Positions 1 to 5,651 are shown, numbered from the stretch's first letter. The stretch: DNA of 6,065 nucleotides from SVEL01 sp045123575 (GCA_045123575.1 JBGVKG010000045.1:1-6065); one strand, 5' to 3'. The notes: generated by a model from the letters alone, not told the origin. Numbers and translations: made by a program.

Positions 1-130
1 GTATATTTGCGTAATGTCTTTCATAGTCTGAGAAAAGGATTTCACCTATTTTGTCCAGAATAGCAATTTTTACAGTAGTAGAACCGATATCAATGCCTAA
101 TCTGTACAATTCATCTTTAATCTTATCCAT
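1..130 (-). CDS. N-terminus of acyl-CoA dehydratase activase-family protein (BadF/BadG/BcrA/BcrD type), cut by window edge
   Basis: Only the first 43 codons are present, starting at the ATG complementary to 128-130. They read MDKIKDELYRLGIDIGSTTV and continue KIAILD. The stretch DIGSTTVK (residues 14-21) is the phosphate-1 motif of the ASKHA (actin/Hsp70/sugar kinase) fold. This form is typical of the activators of 2-hydroxyacyl-CoA dehydratases, ATPases that use a 4Fe-4S cluster to pass a high-energy electron to the dehydratase. The ribosome binding site AAGGAG (complement of 143-148) lies 12 bases before the ATG, a little long but acceptable. In many clostridia this exact N-terminus begins a very large protein in which activase and dehydratase-like domains are joined. 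Whether that is so here cannot be seen, because the cysteines and later ATPase motifs lie outside the window. A plain activase or another ASKHA ATPase is possible. Confidence 0.8.
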   Translation of the reverse strand, partial: MDKIKDELYRLGIDIGSTTVKIAILDKIGEILFSDYERHYANI

Positions 131-183
131 AGTATAAATAAACTCCTTTTTATTTTGATTATCAAAAGACGACAATCTTCTAC

Positions 184-212
184 ATTATAATACTATGATT
201 TTTAAATTTCAA
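184..212 (-). promoter_or_regulatory. Sigma-A type promoter for the activase-family gene
   Basis: Read on the minus strand, TTGAAA (complement of 207-212) is followed after exactly 17 bases by a consensus TATAAT (complement of 184-189). Transcription would start near 177, giving a leader of about 45 bases before the ATG at 130. Bases 213-306 between this promoter and the upstream terminator are AT-rich, and I see nothing else definite there. Confidence 0.6.
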
Positions 213-306
213 TACATAATAATAAGGAAAAAAGTCCTAAAAATATATTATATAAATCAATAAAAGATGCCAAAATATAATGTTTACGGGATAATTCATA
301 GAAAAT

Positions 307-333
307 CAGACCAGATTTCAGCAATCTGGTCTG
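307..333 (-). terminator. Hairpin terminator downstream of the histidinol-phosphatase gene
   Basis: A perfect 11-bp stem, CAGACCAGATT (307-317) with AATCTGGTCTG (323-333), encloses a 5-base loop. On the minus strand it lies about 78 bases after the stop codon of the phosphatase gene and is followed by ATTTTC, a short and imperfect U-run. On the plus strand it is followed by an A-run, so it would not terminate in that direction. It separates the phosphatase transcript from the activase promoter. Confidence 0.55.
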
Positions 334-410
334 AAAAAATAAATGTGAATCTTTTGTGAACTATGTTTGTAAGTGACCTTGGAAATTACGAAAAGTGTTT
401 ATAGAGTCAA

Positions 411-1214
411 TTATGATATGGATACTTCTGCGGATTTTCTATCGATAAATACATTGTAGTGGTCAAAGCCAGAATCTAAGAGCATTTTCTTAGCTACATC
501 AAAGCCGTAACCTACATGTTCTGGGGCGTGAGCATCAGAACCTATGGTTATTATTTTTCCACCAAGGTCTGCATATCGTTTCACCACTTCTAGATTAGGG
601 TTTGTATCTATCTGACCGGACTTTAAGGCAGAAGTGTTTATCTCTATGCCTTTTCCTTTTTTGATGAGCTTGGTCAGTATTCTATCATAGTATTCGCCGT
701 ATTCATCATAATGGTAATGCTTTTGTGCAGCAGTGATAGGAGCGTAGCGCATCATATAGTCAAGATGTCCGTAAATATCAAAGTTATGGAAGGTATCAAT
801 ATTTTCCTCTATGGATAAAAGGTACTCGACCATAGCATCGTGAACAGAACGGCCTTCAAAATATTCCTTATAATATGGATCCTTGCCGTTAATAACATGA
901 GAAGAGCCTATAACAAAATCAAAGTCGTATGAGTTTAATAGATTATCTATGCGACTTTTGTATTTGGGCTCTAAGCCACATTCTATACCAACAGATATTT
1001 GTATCTGGTTTTTGTATTCGTTTTTCTTATGAGATATATGATCGAAGTAATTTTCTACATCAAGCTCAAATGTACCATTTTCGAATTCAAAGTCATTGTG
1101 ATCGGTAATAGCCATATATTTCATGCCCTTGGCAATGGCACTTTCTATGATTTTATCAACATCTGCCTCTGAGTCGCCAGAGAAGCGTGTATGTAAGTGG
1201 AAGTCTGCTATCAT
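411..1214 (-). CDS. hisK: PHP-domain histidinol-phosphatase (HisK/HisJ family)
   Basis: This 267-residue protein has the complete set of PHP-superfamily metal-binding motifs: DFHLHT (4-9, His6 and His8), Asp14, TDHND (37-41), VGIECG (75-80, Glu78), GSSH (103-106, His106), DIYGHLDY (146-153) and GSDAHAPEHVG (225-235, Asp227 and His229). Length and motif order match the monofunctional histidinol-phosphatase that hydrolyses L-histidinol phosphate to histidinol in histidine synthesis, a cytosolic metal-dependent enzyme. The ATG (complement of 1212-1214) is supported by AAAGGAA about 8 bases upstream and by the catalytic motif starting at residue 4. No other his genes are visible here, but in Firmicutes this gene is often away from the his operon. 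Family members of this length sometimes act on other phosphoesters, so the substrate is inferred while the PHP fold is secure. Confidence 0.8.
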   Translation of the reverse strand: MIADFHLHTRFSGDSEADVDKIIESAIAKGMKYMAITDHNDFEFENGTFELDVENYFDHISHKKNEYKNQIQISVGIECGLEPKYKSRIDNLLNSYDFDFVIGSSHVINGKDPYYKEYFEGRSVHDAMVEYLLSIEENIDTFHNFDIYGHLDYMMRYAPITAAQKHYHYDEYGEYYDRILTKLIKKGKGIEINTSALKSGQIDTNPNLEVVKRYADLGGKIITIGSDAHAPEHVGYGFDVAKKMLLDSGFDHYNVFIDRKSAEVSIS

Positions 1215-1239
1215 GGTCTAGTTCCTTTCGATAGTGTTT

Positions 1240-1268
1240 TGTATACAGTTAGTTATTTGAAATGTAAA
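1240..1268 (-). promoter_or_regulatory. Probable promoter of the histidinol-phosphatase gene
   Basis: On the minus strand TTTACA (complement of 1263-1268) and TATACA (complement of 1240-1245) are separated by 17 bases. The start site would lie near 1233, leaving a leader of about 20 bases that still contains the AAAGGAA ribosome binding site. A second TATAAT-like box further upstream (complement of 1278-1283) lacks a good -35 partner. Confidence 0.45.
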
Positions 1269-1349
1269 TCAAAGGTTATTATAGCATAGAATTGTGGAGG
1301 GTGGAAGAGGATTGGTAGTTTGTTTTATTCTAGTAAGAAGGAGGTATAA

Positions 1350-1493
1350 TATTGGTGTAAGTTATTTGAACATCATATAAAGGAAATTGATGCGTTAGAG
1401 TCGGAGGTGCAGAAATTGGCAGAGGATTATAAAGATATATATAATCGTTTATTGGGACTTGAAGCCTTAGAGAGAATAGAGAATAGATTATAA
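1350..1493 (+). pseudogene. Probable remnant of a small coiled-coil-like gene (no start codon)
   Basis: A frame open from 1350 to the TAA at 1491-1493 encodes 47 residues including KEIDALESEVQKLAEDY and ending LLGLEALERIENRL. It is rich in Glu, Leu and Lys with heptad-like spacing, as in a short coiled coil, and unlike random AT-rich translation. There is no ATG, GTG or TTG at a sensible place. A strong AAGGAGG (about 1338-1344) lies just upstream, but the frame it would serve (ATT GGT GTA AGT TAT TTG) stops at 1378-1380. A one-base frameshift near 1362-1370 would join that beginning to the open frame. I therefore read this as a decayed or frameshifted small gene. I do not recognise the family. 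A chance open frame remains possible. The stretch 1269-1349 shows nothing else definite. Confidence 0.35.
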
Positions 1494-1533
1494 TTATTTA
1501 CTCGACTTGAATAAAAATAATTTATTATTTCAC

Positions 1534-1564
1534 ACAAATTTGTCGATATGTTACAAAAATGTAA
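1534..1564. promoter_or_regulatory. Two short palindromes upstream of the gap promoter, possible operator
   Basis: ACAAATTTGT (1534-1543) is a perfect 10-base palindrome. TTACA-aaaa-TGTAA (1551-1564) is an inverted repeat with 5-base arms. Both end about 30 bases before the -35 box of the gap promoter, a usual place for an activator or an upstream repressor site. The sequence does not match the Rex or CcpA consensus closely, and short palindromes are common in AT-rich DNA, so a regulatory role is only inferred. Confidence 0.25.
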
Positions 1565-1592
1565 ATAAAATATTACACATACTAAAAAGCTC

Positions 1593-1621
1593 TTGATATT
1601 TTTGCACAAATTAGGTATGAT
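1593..1621 (+). promoter_or_regulatory. Sigma-A type promoter for the gap-pgk-tpiA cluster
   Basis: TTGATA (1593-1598) and TATGAT (1616-1621) are separated by exactly 17 bases. Transcription would begin near 1628, giving a leader of about 66 AT-rich bases before the gap ATG, with AGGAGG at 1679-1684. This is the strongest promoter visible ahead of the cluster. No upstream repressor gene of the CggR type is present in the window. Confidence 0.7.
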
Positions 1622-1694
1622 ATAAGACAGTTAGATGTTTTTTTAACAATCTTACAAATTATACTATTTTTCTATAACAGGAGGAAATAAAACA

Positions 1695-2711
1695 ATGGCA
1701 GTAAAAGTTGCGATTAACGGTTTTGGACGTATCGGACGTCTTGCATTCAGACAGATGTTTAACGCAGAAGGCTATGAAGTAGTTGCTATCAACGACTTAA
1801 CAAAGCCAGCTATGTTAGCTCACTTATTAAAGTATGATTCAGCTCAGGGTAGATATGAGTTAGCTGATACAGTTTCAGCTGGTGAGGATTCTATCACAGT
1901 TGATGGTAAGGAAATCAAGATCTATGCTGAGAGAAATGCAGCAGACCTTCCATGGGGCGAGCTTGGCGTTGACGTAGTATTAGAGTGTACAGGTTTCTAT
2001 ACATCTAAGGAGAAGGCTTCTGCTCATATTACAGCAGGTGCTAAGAAGGTAGTTATCTCAGCTCCAGCTGGAAATGACCTTCCTACAATCGTTTACAATG
2101 TAAACCACAAGACATTATCAGCAGAGGATACAGTTATCTCAGCTGCTTCTTGTACAACAAACTGTTTAGCACCAATGGCTAAGGCTCTTAACGATGCATT
2201 CCCAATCGCTTCAGGTATCATGACAACAGTTCATGCTTACACAGGTGATCAGATGACTCTTGATGGTCCTCATCCAAAGGGAGATTTAAGAAGAGCTCGT
2301 GCAGCAGCTTGTAACATCGTTCCTAACTCAACAGGTGCAGCTAAGGCTATCGGCTTAGTTATCCCAGAGTTAAACGGAAAGTTAATCGGATCTGCTCAGA
2401 GAGTACCTACATGTACAGGTTCTACAACAATCTTAGTTGCTGTAGTTAAGGGCAAGGATGTAACAAAGGAAGCTATCAACGCTGCTATGAAGGCTGCTTC
2501 AACAGAGTCTTTCGGTTACACAGAGGAAGAGTTAGTATCTTCTGATATCATCGGTATCAGATATGGTTCATTATTCGATGCTACACAGACAATGGTAACA
2601 AAGATTGATGAAGACACATATCAGGTACAGGTTGTTTCTTGGTATGATAACGAGAACTCATACACAAGCCAGATGGTTAGAACAATCAAGTACTTTGCTG
2701 AGTTAGCATAA
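1695..2711 (+). CDS. gap: Glyceraldehyde-3-phosphate dehydrogenase, NAD-dependent, type I
   Basis: This 338-residue cytosolic enzyme oxidises and phosphorylates glyceraldehyde-3-phosphate to 1,3-bisphosphoglycerate, reducing NAD+. The N-terminal Rossmann motif INGFGRIGR (7-15) is followed by AINDL (31-35), where Asp34 at the end of the second strand fits preference for NAD over NADP. The catalytic motif SCTTNC (152-157) supplies Cys153, and His180 in TTVHAYTGDQ is the general base. PHPKGDLRRARAA and the C-terminal SWYDNENSYTSQM are intact. Length is normal for the family. The start is fixed by AGGAGG (1679-1684) ten bases upstream. It is first in a cluster with pgk and tpiA. Leucine codons are only TTA and CTT by my count (16 and 6), as expected of a highly expressed gene in this genome. 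Confidence 0.98.
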   Translation: MAVKVAINGFGRIGRLAFRQMFNAEGYEVVAINDLTKPAMLAHLLKYDSAQGRYELADTVSAGEDSITVDGKEIKIYAERNAADLPWGELGVDVVLECTGFYTSKEKASAHITAGAKKVVISAPAGNDLPTIVYNVNHKTLSAEDTVISAASCTTNCLAPMAKALNDAFPIASGIMTTVHAYTGDQMTLDGPHPKGDLRRARAAACNIVPNSTGAAKAIGLVIPELNGKLIGSAQRVPTCTGSTTILVAVVKGKDVTKEAINAAMKAASTESFGYTEEELVSSDIIGIRYGSLFDATQTMVTKIDEDTYQVQVVSWYDNENSYTSQMVRTIKYFAELA

Positions 2712-2745
2712 GTTTTAACTTATAGATAATTCTAAAAAGACCTAA

Positions 2746-2775
2746 AGGGTCCGGTTCTTAACAGGGCCGGACCTT
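2746..2775 (+). other. Intergenic hairpin between gap and pgk
   Basis: GGTCCGG (2748-2754) pairs with CCGGACC (2767-2773). The helix can extend to about 13 bp (2746-2758 with 2763-2775, including three G-U pairs) around a TAAC loop. It starts 34 bases after the gap stop and is followed by AAATTTTAT, not a clean U-run. It may be a leaky terminator that makes gap transcripts more abundant than pgk, or a 3'-end stabiliser left after mRNA processing between the two genes. The sequence does not decide which. Confidence 0.6.
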
Positions 2776-2803
2776 AAATTTTATAATGAAAGGAGCACGA
2801 AAA

Positions 2804-4000
2804 ATGCTTAATAAGAAGTCAGTAGATGATATTAATGTAAAGGGACAAAGAGTATTGGTTCGTTGTGATTTCAACGTTCCATTAGATGCTGAGTTAAACA
2901 TTACAGACGAGAACCGTCTTGTAGCAGCTCTTCCTACAATTAAGAAGTTAATTAATGATGGTGGTAAGGTGATCCTTTGCTCACACCTTGGTAAGCCAAA
3001 GGGAGAGCCAAAGCCAGAGTTATCTTTAGCACCAGTTGCTAAGAGACTTTCAGAGCTTCTTGGACAGGAAGTTAAGTTCGCAGCTGATCCAGAGGTAGTT
3101 GGCGCTAACGCAAAGGCTGCTGTTGAGGCTATGAACGATGGCGATGTTGTTCTTCTTGAGAACACACGTTACAGAGCAGAAGAGACAAAGAATGGTGAGG
3201 AGTTCAGCAAGGAATTAGCTTCACTTTGTGATGTATTCGTAAATGATGCTTTCGGTACAGCTCATAGAGCCCACTGTTCAAACGTAGGTGTTACACAGTA
3301 CGTTGACACAGCAGTAGTTGGTTACCTTATGCAGAAGGAAATCGACTTCCTTGGTAATGCTGTAAATAACCCAGTTAGACCATTTGTAGCTATCCTTGGT
3401 GGTGCTAAGGTTTCTTCAAAGATTCCAGTTATCGAGAACTTACTTGATAAGGTAGATACACTTATCATCGGTGGTGGTATGGCATATACATTTATGGCTG
3501 GTCTTGGTCATCCAGTAGGTAAGTCATTACTCGAGGAGGACTATAAGGAGTATGCTGTAAATATGCTTAAGAAGGCTGAGGAGAAGGGTGTTAAGATGCT
3601 TATCCCAGTTGATAACGTAGTAGCAGATGACTTCTCTAACGATGCTAACTTCAAGACAGTTGATCTTGGTGGTATTCCAGATGATATGGAAGGCCTTGAT
3701 ATTGGACCTAAGACAGCAGAGCTTTTCGCAAATGCTATTAAGGATGCTAAGACAGTTGTTTGGAACGGACCAATGGGTTGTTTCGAGATGCCAAACTTCG
3801 CTCACGGTACAATCGCTGTAGCTAAGGCATTATCTGAGATCGATGCTACAACAATCATCGGTGGTGGTGATTCAGCAGCAGCTGTAAATAACTTAGGTTT
3901 TGGTGATAAGATGACACACATCTCTACAGGTGGTGGAGCTTCATTAGAGTTCCTTGAGGGTAAGGAGCTTCCAGGTGTAGCAGCAGCGAATGATCGCTAA
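2804..4000 (+). CDS. pgk: Phosphoglycerate kinase
   Basis: The 398-residue monomeric enzyme transfers the acyl phosphate of 1,3-bisphosphoglycerate to ADP, giving ATP and 3-phosphoglycerate. The N-terminal substrate domain shows VRCDFNVPLD (19-28), Arg38, SHLGKPKG (59-66), ENTRY (118-122) and NDAFGTAHRAH (146-156). The nucleotide domain shows GGAKVSSK (198-205), VWNGPMGCFE, GGGDS (353-357) and STGGGAS (374-380). I place the start at 2804, not at the in-frame ATG at 2786: GGAG at 2792-2795 stands 8 bases before 2804, while the 2786 ATG would put the ribosome binding site inside the gene and add six residues (MKGARK) before the usual N-terminus. It follows gap by 92 bases. Leucine codons are mostly CTT and TTA. 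Confidence 0.97.
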   Translation: MLNKKSVDDINVKGQRVLVRCDFNVPLDAELNITDENRLVAALPTIKKLINDGGKVILCSHLGKPKGEPKPELSLAPVAKRLSELLGQEVKFAADPEVVGANAKAAVEAMNDGDVVLLENTRYRAEETKNGEEFSKELASLCDVFVNDAFGTAHRAHCSNVGVTQYVDTAVVGYLMQKEIDFLGNAVNNPVRPFVAILGGAKVSSKIPVIENLLDKVDTLIIGGGMAYTFMAGLGHPVGKSLLEEDYKEYAVNMLKKAEEKGVKMLIPVDNVVADDFSNDANFKTVDLGGIPDDMEGLDIGPKTAELFANAIKDAKTVVWNGPMGCFEMPNFAHGTIAVAKALSEIDATTIIGGGDSAAAVNNLGFGDKMTHISTGGGASLEFLEGKELPGVAAANDR

Positions 4001-4002
4001 GG

Positions 4003-4140
4003 CTTTTTGCACTTCAAATCAAAGATAAAAACTTAGTAAAATGTGCTTGCATATTTTACTAAGGATTTATCTGAAGATTTAGCGGGCGTATGCCAGCGTT
4101 GAGATAGATTTTCGAAGAAAATCTATCGAAGTGCAAAAGG
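4003..4140 (+). ncRNA. Highly folded intergenic element between pgk and tpiA (four-way-junction RNA or palindromic mobile repeat)
   Basis: Starting two bases after the pgk stop, the whole region folds around one closing helix P1 (4003-4015 with 4128-4140, 13 bp with one G-U). P2 is a long arm: 4016-4020/4076-4080, 4023-4029/4066-4072 and 4032-4045/4050-4063, broken by small AA/GAA and AA/GA loops and capped by CTTG. P3 is short: 4082-4087/4092-4097 with one G-A mismatch and loop GTAT. P4 is a perfect 11 bp, 4103-4113/4117-4127, with loop GAA. P1 abuts P2 and P4 without spare bases. About 110 of 138 bases pair. No U-run follows, so it is not an intrinsic terminator. Two readings are open: a cis-acting RNA (processing, stability or regulation of tpiA), or a MITE-like repeat whose 13-base inverted ends form P1. 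No clear target duplication is seen. I do not recognise it as a named family. Confidence 0.6.
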
Positions 4141-4171
4141 AAAATATAGATAATTTTAGGAGAAACAAACA

Positions 4172-4924
4172 ATGGCAAGAAAGAAAATTATTGCTGGTAA
4201 CTGGAAGATGAATATGACTCCAAGCCAGGCAGTTGCATTAGTAAACGAGTTAAAGCCTTTAGTAGCAAATGAAGAAGTAGACGTAGTATTCTGCGTACCA
4301 GCTATAGACATTATTCCAGCAATGGAAGCTGCAAAGGGTAGCAATATCTGCATCGGTGCAGAGAATATGTACTATGAGGAGAGCGGTGCATACACAGGTG
4401 AAATCGCTCCAAATATGCTTACAGATGTAGGTGTTAAGTATGTAATCATTGGTCATTCAGAGAGAAGAGAGTACTTCGCTGAGACAGACGAGACAGTAAA
4501 TAAGAAGGCTCTTAAGGCTTTCGAGCACGGAATCACACCTATCATTTGCTGTGGTGAGTCACTCACACAGAGAGAGCAGGGTATTACAATCGACTGGATT
4601 CGTCAGCAGATTAAGATTGCGTTCCTTAACGTAACAGCAGATCAGGCAAAGACAGCAGTTATCGCTTATGAGCCAATCTGGGCTATCGGTACAGGTAAGG
4701 TTGCTACTACAGAGCAGGCACAGGAAGTATGTGCTGCTATTCGTGAGTGCATCGCAGAGATTTATGATGATGCAACAGCAGCAGAGATTCGTATTCAGTA
4801 CGGCGGAAGTGTTTCAGCAGCTAGCGCTCCAGAGTTATTTGCACAGGCAGATATCGATGGTGGCTTAGTAGGTGGTGCATCACTTAAGCCAGATTTTGGT
4901 AAGATTGTTAATTACAATAAATAA
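4172..4924 (+). CDS. tpiA: Triosephosphate isomerase
   Basis: This 250-residue TIM-barrel enzyme interconverts dihydroxyacetone phosphate and glyceraldehyde-3-phosphate in the cytosol. Substrate-binding Asn10 and Lys12 lie in GNWKMN (9-14). The electrophile His95 is in GHSERRE (94-100). The catalytic base Glu167 begins the mobile loop region EPIWAIGTGK (167-176). The phosphate-binding GGSV (211-214) and GLVGGASL (231-238) close the barrel. Length is normal. AGGAG (4158-4162) stands 9 bases before the ATG. The gene is third in the glycolytic cluster, 171 bases after pgk, from which it is separated by the folded element at 4003-4140. No phosphoglycerate mutase or enolase gene follows, unlike the extended gap-pgk-tpi-pgm-eno operons of bacilli. 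Confidence 0.97.
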   Translation: MARKKIIAGNWKMNMTPSQAVALVNELKPLVANEEVDVVFCVPAIDIIPAMEAAKGSNICIGAENMYYEESGAYTGEIAPNMLTDVGVKYVIIGHSERREYFAETDETVNKKALKAFEHGITPIICCGESLTQREQGITIDWIRQQIKIAFLNVTADQAKTAVIAYEPIWAIGTGKVATTEQAQEVCAAIRECIAEIYDDATAAEIRIQYGGSVSAASAPELFAQADIDGGLVGGASLKPDFGKIVNYNK

Positions 4925-4951
4925 TAAATAGAAAAAATAGTATTTTGAGGA

Positions 4952-4983
4952 GCCCCATCTTAAGCGAAAGCTTAGGATGGGGT
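4952..4983 (+). other. GNRA-capped hairpin downstream of tpiA, resembling an IS200/IS605 right-end hairpin
   Basis: CCCCATC (4953-4959) pairs with GATGGGG (4976-4982) and the helix continues to C4965-G4970 with one G-U pair, closed by a GAAA tetraloop. An outer G-U pair makes it 14 bp. It begins 28 bases after the tpiA stop. No U-run follows on the plus strand, so it is not a standard terminator. The form, a CCCC...GGGG hairpin followed by GAATCAC, recalls the right-end hairpins of IS200/IS605 elements and the 3' end of their TnpB guide RNA. No transposase or TnpB fragment is present beside it. It may equally be the 3' end of the tpiA mRNA or part of the next gene's leader. Confidence 0.5.
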
Positions 4984-4985
4984 GA

Positions 4986-5039
4986 ATCACATTGGTTAGA
5001 CTATGATTTTGAGAGTAAAACCAATAGAAATAGGGTGAT
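4986..5039 (+). promoter_or_regulatory. Possible folded leader covering the ribosome binding site of the small gene
   Basis: ATTGGTT (4991-4997) can pair with AACCAAT (5019-5025), and the directly preceding ATCAC (4986-4990) can pair with GTGAT (5035-5039). The latter is part of the ribosome binding site AGGGTGAT for the ATG at 5044. If formed, the fold would hide that site and restrain translation. The 5-bp part is separated from the 7-bp part by a 9-base bulge, so stability is doubtful. Confidence 0.3.
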
Positions 5040-5043
5040 ATAT

Positions 5044-5406
5044 ATGGAGAAGAAAAGAGAAGCTATTATTTTGCGAAATAGTGATGGGGAAGATAAATGG
5101 GATAAACCGGTGGTTGCTGCTACAGATGAAGAGACAGTGGATGCTTATTATAGAAGAATGCCAGATAAGAGATTATTTGATATGCCACGAGTTATATTGA
5201 TAGAAGAGGATGAACATTATGTGGTTATAAAAAATATCTGGAAGTATGATGAAATGAATTTGAAAAAATGCCGCGATATGAAGGGAAAATACTTCGATGT
5301 GGAGGAAATAGAGTTTATAAAAGTTGGACCATATGACTATGCTAGTAAGAGAATGATATTGGAGGAGGAGTTACCGTCTAATATTATTATCAAAGAATTA
5401 CCATAG
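5044..5406 (+). CDS. Small hypothetical protein, 120 residues
   Basis: I do not recognise the family. The 120-residue product is charged and has no signal peptide or membrane segment. It shows probable beta strands (REAIILRN near 5-12, PRVILIEEDEHYVVIK near 49-64, IEFIKVGPYDY near 89-99) and an acidic C-terminal part ending NIIIKELP, which suggests a small cytosolic alpha/beta protein. The ATG at 5044 is preceded by AGGGTGAT, complementary to the 16S 3' end, six bases away. A longer reading from TTG at 4945 would run through the 4952-4983 hairpin and lacks a ribosome binding site, so I reject it. Codons are more A-rich than in the glycolytic genes, suggesting low expression. It follows tpiA by 119 bases on the same strand and may be co-transcribed with it, since no clear terminator or promoter lies between. 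Confidence 0.7.
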   Translation: MEKKREAIILRNSDGEDKWDKPVVAATDEETVDAYYRRMPDKRLFDMPRVILIEEDEHYVVIKNIWKYDEMNLKKCRDMKGKYFDVEEIEFIKVGPYDYASKRMILEEELPSNIIIKELP

Positions 5407-5413
5407 AAAAAAG

Positions 5414-5441
5414 AAACCGAGGTAGTTAGCTACCTCGGTTT
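5414..5441. terminator. Bidirectional terminator between the small gene and tRNA-Leu(CAG)
   Basis: A perfect 12-bp stem, AAACCGAGGTAG (5414-5425) with CTACCTCGGTTT (5430-5441), has a TTAG loop. On the minus strand it is followed by CTTTTTTCT, a strong U-run ending the tRNA transcript about 100 bases after the tRNA. On the plus strand it begins 7 bases after the stop of the small gene but is followed by only a weak U-run (TTTAATCATTTG). Confidence 0.8.
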
Positions 5442-5541
5442 AATCATTTGTACATTATGAATCTGTTGTATATTATAAAGCTTCAAGCATTAGTTATCAT
5501 CAGTGTGTTATGTAACAAATATACATTTATCTTTTGTGAAA

Positions 5542-5623
5542 TGCAGTCGAAGGGACTTGAACCCTCATGTCTGTTGACACATGAACCTGAATCATGCGCG
5601 TCTGCCAATTCCGCCACAACTGC
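5542..5623 (-). tRNA. tRNA-Leu (anticodon CAG)
   Basis: The 82-base minus-strand gene folds fully. Acceptor stem is GCAGTTG with CGACTGC and discriminator A. The D stem GCG/CGC has the loop ending GGCAGA. Anticodon stem CATGA/TCATG holds the loop TTCAGGT, giving anticodon CAG at 34-36 and G37. The long variable arm TGTC-AACA-GACA is the class II signature of tRNA-Leu, and the T arm is GAGGG-TTCAAGT-CCCTT. The 3' CCA is not encoded (TTT follows), so it must be added by a nucleotidyltransferase. It reads CUG codons. Confidence 0.96.
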
Positions 5624-5651
5624 GTAAAACTGATTGAATTCAGCACAAATT

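Noticed and set aside
1427..1609. 60-codon minus-strand open frame upstream of gap
   Set aside because: It lies in AT-rich DNA over the gap promoter, has low-complexity content with many Phe, Tyr, Asn and Ile residues, and lacks a convincing ribosome binding site.
2758..2787. TTAACA and TATAAT spaced 18 bases as a pgk promoter
   Set aside because: Transcription would begin about 2794, inside the ribosome binding site, leaving no usable leader, and the -35 box sits in the intergenic hairpin.
2786..2806. Upstream ATG giving pgk a MKGARK extension
   Set aside because: The GGAG ribosome binding site (2792-2795) lies inside this extension and is correctly spaced only for the ATG at 2804, which also gives the usual family N-terminus.
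2758..3165. Minus-strand and out-of-frame open frames inside gap-cluster genes (also at 3527-3805, 3627-3821, 4156-4353, 4259-4456 and 4668-4868)
   Set aside because: They are shadows of pgk and tpiA, whose full families and motifs are unmistakable, and have no ribosome binding sites or protein-like composition of their own.
4081..4127. Possible kinship between the pgk-tpiA element and the right-edge element, through GAGATAGAT (4101-4109) and GAGATGTAGAT (6027-6037), each leading into a hairpin
   Set aside because: The match is too short and gapped to stand above chance, and the surrounding stems differ; it needs a genome-wide repeat search.
4003..4140. Known riboswitch or T-box ahead of tpiA
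   Set aside because: No recognisable riboswitch core, T-box sequence or terminator/antiterminator pair is seen, and no U-run follows the helices.
4945..5043. TTG-initiated extension of the small hypothetical gene by 33 residues
   Set aside because: It would translate through the GNRA-capped hairpin and has no ribosome binding site, whereas ATG 5044 has AGGGTGAT at good spacing.
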